Assembly: GCA_948099385.1 (NCBI GenBank)
Contig: CANUEZ040000193.1
Span: 3,794,501 to 3,858,500, forward strand
DNA: 64,000 nt
Direction of reading: 5' to 3'
DNA from: Fasciola hepatica
Taxonomy: Eukaryota > Platyhelminthes > Trematoda > Plagiorchiida > Fasciolidae
Shown: positions 36,337-50,000 of the stretch, piece after piece
Layout of the letters: each line of letters starts with the position of its first letter
Numbering within the stretch: the stretch's first letter is position 1
The notes under the pieces: model-generated
What the model was told of the DNA's origin: nothing
Seen by the model: only the letters and a program-made list of their open reading frames with translations
The model's database searches: none
Made by a program: the position numbers and the translations under genes

Positions 36337-37971
36337 AATGCGCATGGTAAAGTGGTGCAAACAGTTTACCACTATCACTGAGATATACGTGTCCATTTTG
36401 TTCATTTCGGTAACCAAATGTGAGTAGGTGAGGTGACCCAATACATTTTGGCAATGAAGCTGTGATAACCCCAGGTAATAACATGGCGTTAGCTCTTATA
36501 CTGGGTACGTTTTGGTAAGAACCATTGTGACGTTGTATTTTTATTTGGACAAGTAAATGACTGGAAGCCGATATCGATAAGGGTTATTCATACTTCCTTT
36601 CTTCAAGAGCCTTATGGTAATTGGTTTACAAACTTGTCACGTCACGGACACGAATCGTGCTATGTTTCAACCGTGGCATTTTTCGAACCTTTATTCACTT
36701 CACCATATTCCAACTTCTCACAGACTAACCAATAGCGTTACTATACGATCTCGTATCATATTAATTGTTGCACTCTTTCTCTATATCCACTCAGTTCCGA
36801 AACCCAGCTGCTTTCGATCCCTAAAACTTGTAAGTACAAGATGCACTGAAGATACTGCCGTAGTTACCAAATCCAAACATAAAAACAAAATTCTATATTG
36901 TCCCAATGGAAAATTAAGCTCCAACTTTTTTAAGATCACTGCCAAAGATACTGAAGAGTGACGAATTTTGTACAGTGATGTCTAGAGATAGATGACTCCC
37001 AAAAGCTCACACCCAGTGTTCATCGAGAACTCACTTAGTCGGACGAAAGGAAAGTCCTTCTCTGGAAGCCAAATCTTATAAGAAGCCAGCAAAGAAGAAA
37101 GAATGAACCAACGAAGCAAACGGCTAGAGCGAATAGCTAATTAGTTTCTATAAGAAATCCACATTGATCAGAAAATTTTGAGGCAGTCAAACTTCAATTA
37201 CCTTGCAAAAATCACTCAAGGGAATTAACAGAACCTTTTGTCAGAAACTTTTAGAATGGTATACTACAAAAACTAAAAAAGTCTAATATCAGAATAACCT
37301 GAAACAAGAACTAAAACAAACCTTTCATCATGACAGCCTTCACGAAACCGTTGCGCGGTTCAGCAGTCGCTCCTCACGCCGCAGCTGGCGGACTCGTCAC
37401 AGACAAAGAAAACACAAAAATCTCCCCACGCTTACTGAGGACATTCACTGAGCGCTTGTAAAAAGGAGCCTCGTTTGATTGTGAAACTACCTTTCAGGAA
37501 TGCTGCTAAGGGTAAAATGAAAATTCGGCTAATCATACTTTTCTGAATCGATGAGGCCTTATTAATGACAATATATTTACTCGTTTACATCACATGACTC
37601 AAAGCTTTTCCGAAATACCCCGAAACTCGCCCGATCCTGACATAGAGCAGAAAATAACTTTGGAATACAGTAAACACGATTCCACTTTCTGAGTGATCGA
37701 CTAACTGGAGATCCCTCATTGGTCGCCCACAGTGCAGTACTGCGGTGATTGTTAATTGAATATACCGTCCTTGGCAGATGATGGAAACGCGGGTGCTAAT
37801 TACATGAACCTGCGAGTGAACACAAATGAATGACTTATGCAGGGATATATCACCATTGTGGCGACCCCACGAGTGTCTTTTGCACTCATTCACACACAAG
37901 AACCGCATTTGTATACTTCTACCTCACTGGCATATTTTAAATGCTTCCAAAATATTCTAGCAAAGGTCACT
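36337..37971. other. Stretch without recognisable gene
   Basis: AT-rich DNA with small overlapping frames (for example 36614-36961 plus, 37585-37908 minus) and no family motif. I see nothing assignable until the LTR-like fragment and Penelope remnant that start near 37972 and 38030. Confidence 0.45.
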
Positions 37972-38009
37972 TGTAGTGTCCTTGATTGTTCTGATAAAAT
38001 GAATCATTT
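37972..38009 (+). repeat. Possible fragment resembling the gypsy LTR 5' end
   Basis: The sequence starting TGTAGTGTCC resembles the first bases of the gypsy LTR (TGTAGTGACC): about 28 of the first 34 positions agree, including TGTAGTG, GATNGTT and AAAATGA. It looks like an old, diverged LTR end of a related element, lying just before the Penelope remnant. The match is short, so chance or a shared regulatory motif remains possible. Confidence 0.4.
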
Positions 38010-38068
38010 TCGAGAAGATATTCGTCCATAATTTGTCATCCATATGCCCGAGTAAGACATTGCCTAAG

Positions 38069-39180
38069 GTGTTATCCCTAAAACCAAAACTTTGTTGTAA
38101 AACGAATATGATTAAATAACTGGATATGGAAGTTGAGTTTCAGAACCTGTTTGATCAGCTTTCGGGTCTTGTTCCGTTCTCGTCGTAGGAGTTAGAGAAA
38201 ATGAAGTCCACTTTCGTGAACTGATGTTAAACATATCGCGAAAATTGACCGCTGGCAAATGGATTCTCAACGTCAGAGCACCTTAAGTGCCCCAAAGAAT
38301 TGCAGACTAATAGGGAAATATTTTTGTCAACACCAGACTGCAGTACGGGTATCGTAATTCTCAACAAATTGGATTATATAGAGAAGATGAAGGTGATAAT
38401 GATTGATGGCTCCCAGTTCACGAAGACCCCATTTGAGAAGGATAATACTTCTCAGATAGAAATATAAATTTCAACGAGAAAGAGACCCTTGAAGCACTGA
38501 GGAAAAATCGACGTGGTGACCTTCGAAAGGATATGACCGACAGGGACGATAATTCCCAGAATATATGGTCCACCGAAAAATCACAAAGAAGGCTTCCCAT
38601 TGAGACCGATTTTGGACATGTGCAACTCTCCATATCAAGCAGTGGCAAAGTGGTAGACTGGATCATTGGAACCAGTGACAGAGACGATTTCTAGAAGCCG
38701 TCTATCAGACACATTTCATTTTGTGGAAACTGCTAGGAACCTGGATCTAGAAGGAAAGTGAATGATATCACTTTTTGTTACCCCACTGTTCACAAATGTC
38801 TCGATCAGTGGAGCAGTCAACTATCTGTGCGATTACATTTAGAGTAACGGAATCCATCTGGGTATCCAGTTGGATGAACTGAAACCGTTACTATACGTCT
38901 GCACACTTAATATCCATTTTCAGTTCAATGGTGAAGTCTATCGTCAGAAAAAAGGAGTTGCAATGGAATCACCTTTGGGACCCCTGTTTACTGATATTTC
39001 CATGGCGAAACTTGATAATGATCAACCTGAATCCATAATCCGATATTTTACATTGTACAAATGATATGAAGACGATATCATATGTGTGCTAGACACTAGT
39101 CTGGACAAAAGCCTGCTTCCTAACCATTTTAACGCTGCCCATCGAATAATTCAATTTACTGTGGGAGAAGAAGAGTAAAA
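38069..39180 (+). pseudogene. Penelope-like reverse transcriptase, decayed
   Basis: The reverse transcriptase of Penelope-like elements is related to telomerase. Visible blocks in order: VLSLKPKLC (family N-terminal motif), EVEFQNLFDQL, GIVILNKLDY, GTIIPRIYGPPKNHKEG, LRPILDMCNSPYQAVAKW, NLDLEGK, PLFTNVSI, NIHFQFNGEVYRQKKGVAMESPLGPLF and YEDDI. The aspartate pair of the active site is kept (YEDD), but a TGA (39062-39064) sits directly before it, and the usual MGSP has become MESP. Many stops in one otherwise continuous frame indicate decay mainly by base substitution, with few indels. Confidence 0.9.
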
Positions 39181-39374
39181 TAGTCTATCGTATTTAGACG
39201 TATGCATAAGTTGTTAGAGTGAATTTCCCGTCCAGTTTTCAGTGTATAGAGAAACTTCATGGAAAGGACAAAACATCCATTTTCAAAGCTCTCTGCCACT
39301 AAAAATGATGAAGAATCTTATACGTTGCTTATTTAGGAGAGCAAGAAAACTCTGCTTCAAAGACACAATAGGAA

Positions 39375-39980
39375 ATGAGCTACTTTTTCTGCGGACTCTT
39401 TTTTCTAGATAAAGGCTATCCTGAACGGGTTATCGACAAGACAATGCAAGGAAATGAAGTGAAGTCAAAGGAGGTAGGAGCCGCTAAGAAATTACTATAT
39501 GTGCTTTTGCCATCCAAAGGCAAAATTACTCAACGAAAATTATCAGGTGTAATCAACAGAACATTCTACGCTGCACAGTTACAAATCCTGTTCCTTTCCA
39601 AACCGATAGTGTGTTTTCGATTGAAGAACAAACGTCCGAATTCAGCGACCTCGTTTATTGAGTATTCTTTCACCTGTTCCTGTGGAACTAGGCCCATTGG
39701 TCGCACGACTCGGCCCTTATCCGAACGAGCTCGTGAACACCACCCCCCCGGCCTGACGGAACACGGGTGCAATTAGGACAAATACGAGTGCTGTGCGCTC
39801 ACATCTTGTTGAATCAAACCATTCAATGGAGGTCATAAACGCTTTTCGCACAATTTAAAAAGTCCGAGGAAAGCGATAATGACTTGTTAAGTGTCGCATA
39901 TTATCCGTGAATATGCGTCTCTACAATCCTTCCCTGTGGACTCAGAAACAATTTTCGCAAGCAATTAAGCTTCCGAGGCC
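39375..39980 (+). pseudogene. Penelope-like linker and GIY-YIG endonuclease, decayed
   Basis: The frame 39375-39776 (133 codons) reads the linker after the RT (GYPERVIDKTMQGN, LLYVLLPSKGKI), then the nuclease: FTCSCGTRPIGRTTRPLSERAREHHP. In the family this is CxCG..YIGRTTR.L..R..EHHP. The CSC pair, GRTTR and EHH are intact, but the Tyr of YIG is Pro here (residue 107), which should abolish cleavage. Past 39776 the similarity goes on in pieces (TSAVRSHLVESNHS, then SLWTQKQFSQAIKLPR ending near 39978). This domain would have nicked target DNA during insertion. Confidence 0.9.
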
Positions 39981-40895
39981 CACTTCGTGGTCCCGAACAC
40001 ATATGCAAGAACTTGAACATTCCACTCTGTGATCACTTTCACATGCTCACAAGCACGTGTAGAGACAGATTTACAATATCATTCTCCGTTCTTATTTTGT
40101 GAGTCGCAAGTATTGTTATGTATTCGTATGAGTACGAATAACAGGGAGCGAGCTTGCTCGCCACGCTGTTTATTCTCAATGAGTTCTGTGAGATTTTTCA
40201 GACAAGTTGTTTTCTCCATAACCTTCTCGGACACTTGATCTTGACTGCAATGATTTTCGTCGGTTGCGCGCCTTTTACTGAACCTACGCTAGGCTTTTCT
40301 GGACCTTGGCTTCGACAAACTTTCGGTTTTCGTTGAATGTACGCTCGCAGTCCTCCTCTTGCTTCCCCTTTTTAAATGTTTCCCTCCCATGCATTTCTGT
40401 TATCGGCAGCGATTCGGAGCCACTAAACATATGATATATGACTGCGTGTGTCTATGGACACGGATCGTTTGTGATTCACTTCGAGACCCAATATTACACG
40501 CGTTCCTTAACTGCTAGTCGACCTTCCTCTACGTGCGTCGTTTACACCCCTGTGATGTGTGTACGGGATCGTGACAAGATGCTTGCAGGTTCAGGGTAAA
40601 TCCACATAGCAGATTTGGGGCCTACTGGAAGAAGAAAGGTTCCACGTTTTCGTCTATCACGTCCTGGATATCAACTATAGCGTTATTTTGGAACACTCGC
40701 TATTTCCGTAGATGGAAGCTATTTTGGTAAATCCAGAGCGAAACTCGAGTCTGGTGCTTCCAAGTACAGGTTGGTAGGATGACCTGAGGTTTGCGCGTGA
40801 AACGTGGAGTCCAAAAGGACAGTCAACGAAACGAAAATTATAAGAGTTTTATTCAGAGAAAGTGAGTTGCAGTTTGTAAGCTGGATGGAAAACTG
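39981..40895. other. Stretch without recognisable gene, 3' of the Penelope remnant
   Basis: Mixed-composition DNA that may include the untranslated 3' end of the Penelope-like element, but no boundary or terminal repeat is visible. It contains a small 6-bp hairpin (GCGAGCTTGCTCGC near 40149) of no clear meaning. No gene is seen. Confidence 0.4.
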
Positions 40896-41012
40896 TCTCG
40901 TGATTCATAGTACATTATCAGCGCGTGAACCATCAATGAATTTATTGGAAGCTTTTTGTAGCTGTGTGATCGTAAGTAGGATACATCAGCGGTACACATC
41001 CATCAAACCACG
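40896..41012 (+). repeat. Dispersed repeat, copy A
   Basis: This copy aligns over its whole length with the reverse complement of 51885-52020: shared blocks GATTCAT, GTGAAC, then TTGGAAGC..TTT..AGCTGT and the tail ATCAGCGGTACACATCC. It also shares an identical 21-mer (40984-41004) with 51611-51631. It has no coding capacity. It is probably a SINE-like or MITE-like family of this genome; I cannot name it. Confidence 0.7.
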
Positions 41013-44000
41013 AATTTAAGCGAGCTTCAAGTGGAGGATTGAGAGTCGAACAACTATCCACCAAAGCTTTCGGTATATTTCTCAATGGTAATCACACAGG
41101 AACACTAATGGTTCTCATATTGACCGATAATCTATTCAAATTTCTTTCCATGCGTACCGATCTACGAGAAGAAATTGCTCTCAAGCAAACAACAGACATA
41201 GTAACTGTCGTTTTCTATCAAGTGAAACGCCAAGGCAACTTGTAGGACTAGCTTTCGCCCCAAAATAGATCCTTTCCACATTTCTGGTTACACAAACTTT
41301 CTTTTGTAGCAGATAAGTCGTCAGTGAGCGGCCTGAAAGACTTCAACAGAAACCATGGTTTTCCAGTGGACATTTTTCGCGGTTACGAAGCTACAGTTGT
41401 GTTTTTGAACAACTTGTGATGGATTGCCCCTGAATCGAAATTTACATCATTTATCCTATGGCTTCTGCTGTCTGACGTTTTATTATTCTGCGTTCCGTTC
41501 CTCATACTGACAACTTGTGTGCCATAGTTCATATCACCCATCAGCCAGAACTTGGTCCTGTATTCTCACAAGCTCAAGCTGCCCAGTATTCGCTCTCAGC
41601 TGTTCCGTTTACTCTCTGAAATGTTTCTCAGGATAATTATTGAAGATGGTTATTTCTTTGAAATGCACTTTTTTCACATTTCCGAACAGGAAACCAAGAA
41701 TGATCTTTCATGTACTTTGAATTTCACCTTTTTAAATTGACGGCACCTTGCATTCAATTATCGTTTATTTGCTCCTCGCCGTTTTACAGGGACATCTTGG
41801 TAATTATTACATTTCTTTGAAACTTGTGGACTACTTTTAGTTCGCTTGTGAGGTGCGCCCAACTGTCTGTGAGGGTATGTGCTGTTTCATGGTCGATAGT
41901 CTGCCATGTCCCGTCAGCGATCAGCATGTCAACACCTGTCCAGAATCCAGGTCAGTGCTTGCACTATCGGGTTGACAAGTGACAAGGTAAGAGATCGATG
42001 ACACGCCAACTGATTCCCCTCAAGTGGCACCAGATCGTGTCACCAATCAACCAATAACATGAGAGGCTACTTGAGTTCAGTATGAACCGGTTGGTTCGTG
42101 TTGTAACGATTGTGTCAGTGTTTGTTTCTTCTAATATAAACAATGTTTTGTCATTAGTTTAAGGTGTTTACTGAGCTGAATGGACTTATCGCTATGAACA
42201 GTGGAAGAGTTTGAAAACTCATTGTCTGCACTCCTGAAAATGCTATCTTCCTGATTGCTATTAGATGATACATGCATACATCCATACACCCTACAACGAT
42301 ATATTTGTGTTTAATCCTTTTTTTAACCTCAGCTTCTCATCAATAACAACTTCATCGCAGTACCCTAAATGGTCACCGGGTTTTCGGTGTCATTTTGACG
42401 TTCGTCGCTATTTCGTGCGGGGAAAGCCAACAGACAAATCTGGAATCGAGTGGAACTGAAACTACTGATTCTGAGAAAAAATTGTTTAGCTTAAATAATG
42501 GGAGTGACCTTTTCCTTGGAAGATTTCTCAGAGCCGCAGTTGGGAACTAAATAACGTTGTGTGCGAAATATATATAAGTGAGTTGATGTTATCGTGCAGG
42601 ATGTATTCTAGTTTCCACCGCTTGCTATCAGTATGGTTTTTGGCAGCCACACAGAATAACTGGAACTATGCCGTTATGGACTTCGGTGAGTTCAATATTG
42701 ATACAGAGTTTAGAGCCAATGGATTTACTCGTAATCGTATTAATTAAACGTGACATTGCCATATGAATTCAAATTTACGAAGGGACTTTATAGAGGAAGG
42801 CACTACATGCCTTTTTTCGAAGCAATATAATCATTGCAATATAGTTTAACATTTATCTTAACGTAAATGGAATGACACTTGTTTCAAACATGCCAAGTAT
42901 AATGCGAGTCTATCAGATATGGCTGATGGATGTTGGGCGTGGTGACCATTATTACTACTGGGTAACATAGTAACCTCGGTTGAAGAACATTTTACCTAAT
43001 GCTTGCCCCTTGCTTTATAATACGTTTTCTTGTACTCGTTACCAGAAAAAAATAAAATTGATTCGACTCGGAGCATTTCATTATAGCGTTGAGGATACAA
43101 AAACTTGCCCATATAGCAATAATCAGACAGTAATGAAGTCAACTGTTTCGATATGTGAAGCGTTGGCACACATGGCTCGTCTTGTAACGTTGAAAGTGCA
43201 GTGGTCATTGATCAAAAGGCATGGACTGCAAATTGATTTCAGTGTGACATAACCGACCCAGGGGATATCGACGATGGCTCAGTTAACGAAAATGTAACCG
43301 CAGAGAATCAGTTGGGATTCTAGTTCAACCGGGAGAGATCTCTGTGGTTATATCGTACCAGCCGGTAGAATTCTCATGTGAATCACCTTTAAACAAGACT
43401 TTGAGTATCAGTACAGACGGAGGATCCTGGTACCTGTAACTTCTATTTCAAGTACTCTTGTGATGATGGAGTGCTGTTTGCTACGCATGGGAGTATCTTA
43501 CATCCACTTTCGACAAGCCACTCCAGGTTATCTCTTTTACTCTTTTTTAATAAAAAGAACCTCAAGAAGTAGAGTTTATTACTGTTGGACTGTACCAACT
43601 TTCAAACCTGAATTTATTATAAATCACAACTGCAATTAGGTAAACTTGCCCGCCTTTGGATTTAAGCGCAATGATTCTTTGATCTTCATTTGCACTTAAC
43701 GAAAACTGTCAGTATTCGGAGCCATTCCCAGGAGCCATTTTGCCAGATATAACAGAGACTGATAGCCTGGTTGTCTTTTGGAGAATGAGGAAAATCACAT
43801 CTTCCTCTTCTATATAAAAATTAAAAGGATTTTCGAAAACGGAAGCAAATTTTTAACCAGCGTTCAATGTGAAGCGACGACACATGGTGGATAACGTTTT
43901 GCTCCATGGAAGCAAAAGAAATAGCTTTCCACTCATAGCCATCAGAGTCTATTCACCAGCAGTTTTTCAACGGTAAAAAAGCAACTGAGAATAGTATTGA

Positions 44001-47000
44001 GTAGCTAAATGTTTGTTTCAGAAAATTCGTAAGATTAGTGGCTTGTTAGACTAATTCCAACACAGCCATCTTTTCAGCTCGAGAATAAATAATGGTGAGA
44101 CCTCAATCGTTTTGATTGCAAAGTTGAGTTTCCGCCTTGTATAAAAGTTATTATTTGAAGATCTCTCTTACGGTGGTGAAATCCCAGTAAGACTTGGTCG
44201 GAGACATATTTTTACAGTGGATACAATATCAATTAAAAATAATCCCAAGGTTTAAACAATTTTATCATTTTTTCTGGATGAATCTGTGCTTCACTGTCAC
44301 CTACAGCTGGGCAAGGCACAGTTGATATTTCTGCCACTAAAGGCAACGACGGAGCCCTAACTTTATGATGCGGCTTTAACTCAAAAAATGAATTTGGAAT
44401 ACGGAACAATGCTGCTGACGGTACGCAGTCAACATGATATATGGTGAAACTAGCGTAAAGGCCCTAACTCACCCATCAAGCTGAGTAAAAGCGGATATTG
44501 TTCTAGATTAATTTCTTGGAAGCAACGCAGTGGATAAAACAGATCACGTTGGACGTCAGGTACTCAACCATCGTCGGTTTCCTCTGAAACTGCATAATTC
44601 CCGAAGGATCAGTCTCCCGTAGGCTGTGGGTGAACTGCATAGACAGTTTAATCACCGAAAGCGTGAGGATGACCTTGGTTTTGAATGGATCGACATCATA
44701 ATCTTGCACAGCCATGGTATATTCTTTTTTTGCTGTTCATGATTTATTTGAGACGAAAATCCTGTGTGTACAGAAGGTGCAGATACTCCGTTCTCAGGAA
44801 TTGACAACAAAGAATAAAAATTTGCTGGGTGCGGAAAAGCTGAAGTGAGGAGTTCAATTATTCCCACGCAGTCACCACGAAGCTTTGAGGTAGAATCGTG
44901 AAAGAACAACAAGTCCGAGGTACAAAGCAGAAAAGAAGGACTTTTAAATAATAGCAGCCGAAAAGCAAATAGTATTGGTAATCATGTGACTCTCATTTCA
45001 GTAGTCTTAGATATGTGGGTAAATATGAACAGTCTATCACATCTAAATGATGAACTGCCTTATCGACTATGGGTTCGTTGCATGAAAGAAACCGGTGAAT
45101 CCTCTTCAAGCTAGTCAGTTGATTTTTTCTCTAAAATGTCCAAGGCAAAGTCCATATCTTTGAACAACACAATGTATCAGACCGATGAAAAGACAAGTCT
45201 CAAAATGTTTGTTCATTTTGTTTTACATTCGACACTGCCTCAATCTGATACTCATAAAGCAACTGCAGAAATTTTTTAGCCTCAAGTACAACATCCTGTG
45301 ATTGATCTAAGCAAGGTTCAATAATTCTGATGAGAAAAACCGACCAGTACAATCATCCGTCCTACTAAGCTACCCCGTGAATACTGAGAGGTTAGATAAA
45401 CCAGTGGTTGACTGTACACTGAATAAAGGATTGGTATTTATCAACAAATTACTTCAGGTTTTGGCTATGATCTCCAGTGCTGAAAGAAACATAGACTTAT
45501 GATTTAAAATGCCATTTTGAGCAAATCAACGCTAAAAGCATACACTGAAACATAGTATGGAACCCCTCCAGTGGTTTTGTGTAAACATCCATATCATACA
45601 GGCCTTTACGGGATGCAATTAATTACGTGCAAATTGTCACCGACTGGGAAAAAACATCCGTTATATAAAAGTACACAACTTCACTCAACCCATCCAGCAC
45701 TTCCTTGGGACTTTCTCTGAACATGAATAATTGTCTCAGATTTGTTTGGCCAACCGCCCAAGCTTGACTGGGCAACTTGTCAGTTATCTTCGAACAACAA
45801 ACAAAACAGACTGACTACAAAGTTGGATGCTTTAATGTTCACGTAAAAGCAGTGCTTATTTCTGAAGAGATTTTCTAGCAGTATTCGGTACTTTCCTGTT
45901 TTTCCACGTCAACCAGTGAAATTTGTCATTCCAATCGTAAAAATTATTATTTCTTGCCAGCTTCAATTTGTCAGGGGCGACCGCCACAACTCGTTTAGTC
46001 TCTCAGTACACCTTGGTGACCTGGCCGTCCAACTTGGAGGACAATATAATTTCTGAGACCCGGTTATCGATCTTTCTGATGTATTACTGGAAACTGGCAT
46101 ACCCACAGTCAAGCAGTAGGCTATTCAGATCTGAATGGATGGCTTGCAAAATTAGGAGATGGTCATCAGGCCACGTGTCGGTTCGACAGGACTGTTGCAC
46201 CTCTCTTCAAGACAGTACGGTTGTAGTGAACTGTTCACAGAAGTGTGCATTAGGTGAGAGACGGACATGAGTAGCCAGCAAATGAAACCCGATAAAGGAA
46301 CGAAAACCTTTATCAATGAACATTGCCCTTTTCAAGGAGCTGGGTGTCGCAACTGAATCCCCATGTATCCAGTTAACCAACAGCAAGCCGGCTTTGTTAT
46401 AAACCGATCTAAGCATTTTCACCGTTATCCTAAGAGTTTCCCCAATCCACGTTTGTTTGCCTTCGATTGAGGTTCTGTTAAGGAACATCCCACGCAATAG
46501 CTTCGAACTTTGCGTGCGAAATATGGGTATAAAATAATTGTAGAATGTGTTTGCAGTTCACTGAGCTTCCCTGGTCATCCATTTCTGGGACAAGTTTCCA
46601 TGGTAGCATGTGGTGTGTAATCTACCATTCCCTTTTTGTACAGTGCTGCATGGTAATCTAGAATGGTGTTATTATGAGAAAACTACTTTGAGAGAACTAT
46701 CCTTATATTTGAACGGTTTGCATGTATCAGTTAAAAAGACACTGCTGGGAGAAATTCGTTTCTACGTCAGAAATACGACAATATTTTTTTCTTAATGATA
46801 TTTACAATATGTTATTTCCGCCGTCATCGGGATCAACGCTGGAAAAACCTATTCGACGACAATGGTAGTCTTTGTCTTGATATTACATAGATACAGATTG
46901 TTGTTCTTTATGTTTTTCATACGATTGAAAGTAGGAAAATTACTACGAGTATGAAAGCCACAGTCCCCGTTTTTATGTTAAAATATATTTCCAGTGTACA

Positions 47001-50000
47001 TGATGAGCTCATTGCTTACGAAATTCTAGAAAATAACCTGGAATAAGTAAGAGTGAAATAAGTTAACTCAGTTCATAGACATAAGACCGTTCGACACGGA
47101 TTAGTAGAAAAAACAATTACAAAGCCATCGTTGTTGGCTCAAAATGAACCTTCACCAGTATCTATGAATACGAGTGAATCAAATTGAGCCTCTTTATGTA
47201 TATATAACAGTAATGGGTAAAAGGATTAATATATTTCTCGAACGTCCCGTGCATCCACAATAAATAGTCTGTTTACCATTAGAATTGTGACATGGTCAAA
47301 CGCAACCGTCGTTTTTCGAAGATAGTGAAAATACAACCTTTGCCATAGCATTTCTTTGAGATGCAATCATGATAGATTACCGGTAGGAGGTTAATCAGAA
47401 ATTATTAGCCTTTGTCATCTACACCATTCTAATATGATTCATGGCATAAATCACAGGACATCTCTAATTTTCTCTCAGAAAACCGGCAAGAGGATTTTTC
47501 ACATTTATGAGCAAACAACGTTGAGTTCCCTAATCAATTTGCAACGGTGATACGTGTGAATAAATATGAGTTCACGCCCGTATGTTTGCAGTTTTGTTGA
47601 GTGTTCACCCAGAGGACTCGTCACATTGAGGATACGATTCACACAGATTTGCGTCGCAGTGGAACAGCCGTCGTAAATACCATGTTTCTGTGTCTGTGAC
47701 ACTGAAAATTGATCTTTTGATTTTGATAGCAATGGAAACGAATGTATTACCTGTTGCTGTGATGAGATACTCGCAGTTTGTAGTGAAATCCTGCATTACA
47801 ATAGTTCACAGATTAATTTTATGCCATGAGTGAGATATTTCAGAGTTGCAGCAAATGCGAGGTTGTCAACTGAAGACAGTGAACGCTGGCGGGCTATACC
47901 CAAGTTTGTAAGCTGATCTTTGACATGGCTCAATGTTTTCTGATGGACAGTAATATAATGTGGACTGTGATTCGGATACAGCAAGCCAACAGCCAGAACC
48001 TACAGCTAACTGCATCAAGATTGGCTTGGAAAACAACAGTCACCATTCGCAGTCAAACGAGTGCACTATCTACAGTGGCAATGGATAGAGGTTTTTATCT
48101 AGATTATCAAAACCCTGAACTATTATGTTAATCTCGAAAAATGCTTTTGCACTGTATTGGCTATTCTTTAAGGTTGAACGGACAGCTCGATTTGCTATTC
48201 ACTGCTGAATATCCATCCACCAGGGTGACGTGAAGCAAAAACTTGACTTGACGTGAATTGACTTGACTTATGCGGGTGAAGTTGATGGATTGTTAGGAGG
48301 TTATCACTGTAGCAAGTACGTAGTAATGAGAAACGTTAAGTTTCCGGCCAGAGGAAAAGGACTGATTCGGATCGAGAGTTATTTTCCGCGCCGCAAATCA
48401 TCTATGGCAATAAAAAATACTTTCATCTTATATATCCCTGTTGAATTATGATGAAATTTCCTGTTGGCATTTACCGATTTACTTGTTTGACCTTGTGCGG
48501 TAAAATGAGTTCCAGGTGGCCAAAACCAGTAATAAAGTGGTTCCGGTAAATATTTTCAAGCTGAACTTTCGTTTTTTTCCCTCCGGGTTCCCCAAACTCA
48601 TTTCGCACGGTAAGGTGGACTGACCCTTCTGTCAGCCACACAAACGGTGTAGCAGAAACAATAAAGCACGCCGTACGGATGACGTTTGGCACCAAAAGCA
48701 ACAGCAGCCGCGGCAACTACACAAACAACAACAACAACTGTTACCTGGTGCGATCCGAACATACATCTATCTATCATCATTGTGATTTCAACTGTTTCTT
48801 AAAAACTTTCTCGGTAAAATGCAATTATTTGCATATGGAAGCTGCCACACAGTAAGTGGCACTAATCATTGAGAACTGGGCAGGCAGCAAGCTGCTCAGG
48901 TTTGTCCAATTGTCATAGAATAAAGAAAACCTCCGAATCGGCAAATTCAGCACGAGAGATTCAGAGTACGTTTGTGTATTTGTTCACTACAGAAAGTAAT
49001 CTTTAGGGGTTACATGAAATTTTGGCTTGGTAACTCAGTGATGACATTGGTAAAAATTTGAACGAGATATTTTGCAAAAGTACACTTTGACAGTTATTTT
49101 GATGTTAAAGGGTCACCATTATCTTCATTAAAATTACAAGAATCACTTTTAAATGTTATTGTTGGTAGTAATGTCAATTTCCCCAAATAATCTAATGAGA
49201 TCGTTTTGCGATGCAGTCTGTACATGCTGTTGAGGATGCATATCAGGTTTCCTTCAACCGACTAGCTTAATCTATGAAAAAAACCTGTTTATCATCGGGT
49301 ACAGGGGAATCACGACGTTTTGAAAACTTTATATCTAAAAATCCAGTATACGCTGTTGGTTTATTGCGCGTTGGAAAGTTTTTACAATTTTCTTCTGAAC
49401 GGACTAATTACCATCATGTAAAACGTTTTTCTTCTGTTATTAGAGAATTAGATCTGTGCAAATATTCACCTCCCCAGCTCCAAAGTTGACTAATATCTGA
49501 ATACTGTCCATCATCAAAAATTTGACTTGCAGATGATTTCTCATTCTCCGAATATAGGTGAATACTATATATATTTTTTTTAAACAATTAGTGCTTCGTT
49601 TGAAAAGTTTTACAAGATAGCAGTACCGTATCAATTGTTCATAAGGCCGAAAGTAAATCTAAAACCTTAGCAAAGCTAGTTCCTTGGCTTCAGATAAGCT
49701 TTTACTAAAAACAATTTTAAACGGAAACATGTCCATTTTGTTGCACCTTTCACGAACACTTCTCATTGTCAGGTCAGATAATTTGGCCATACCAGATTCG
49801 TTCAGAATTGGCCTAGGCTGGACATCTACGCGAGAGCAGTGCGCCAATGATAAAGCTGAAATCAAGCTCTTTGATAACTCTACCAAAGCCGAAACGGGGA
49901 CATATTGTGTACCCGACTTGAGTACATCAATCGTGGCCATAAAGATACAATTTGACGTGGTACGTGAACCGTTTTGACATCTTCCCGGTCCATCCTGAAC

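Larger units (their letters stand above)
38030..39980 (+). mobile_element. Degenerate Penelope-like element with GIY-YIG domain
   Basis: A nearly full-length coding remnant of a Penelope-like retroelement. From VLSLKPKLC (38069) through EVEFQNLF, GIVILNKLDY, IPRIYGPPKNHKEG, PLRPILDM and GVAMESPLGPLF to YEDDI (39065) the similarity stays in a single frame, broken by roughly ten stops. It continues in another frame from 39375 into the linker and the GIY-YIG endonuclease, and fades near 39980. Reverse transcriptase joined to a C-terminal GIY-YIG nuclease is the hallmark of Penelope-like elements. Related elements are known in schistosomes (Cercyon). I did not find the long terminal direct repeats such elements can carry. 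Confidence 0.92.

Noticed and set aside
38222..38250. CTGATG...GAAA resembling a hammerhead ribozyme core (these occur in some Penelope-like elements)
   Set aside because: The CTGATGA core is incomplete, no stem II can be formed, and it lies inside the RT coding remnant.
46207..46497. 96-codon minus-strand frame that looked exon-like
   Set aside because: No protein family recognised and no convincing splice-site pair.
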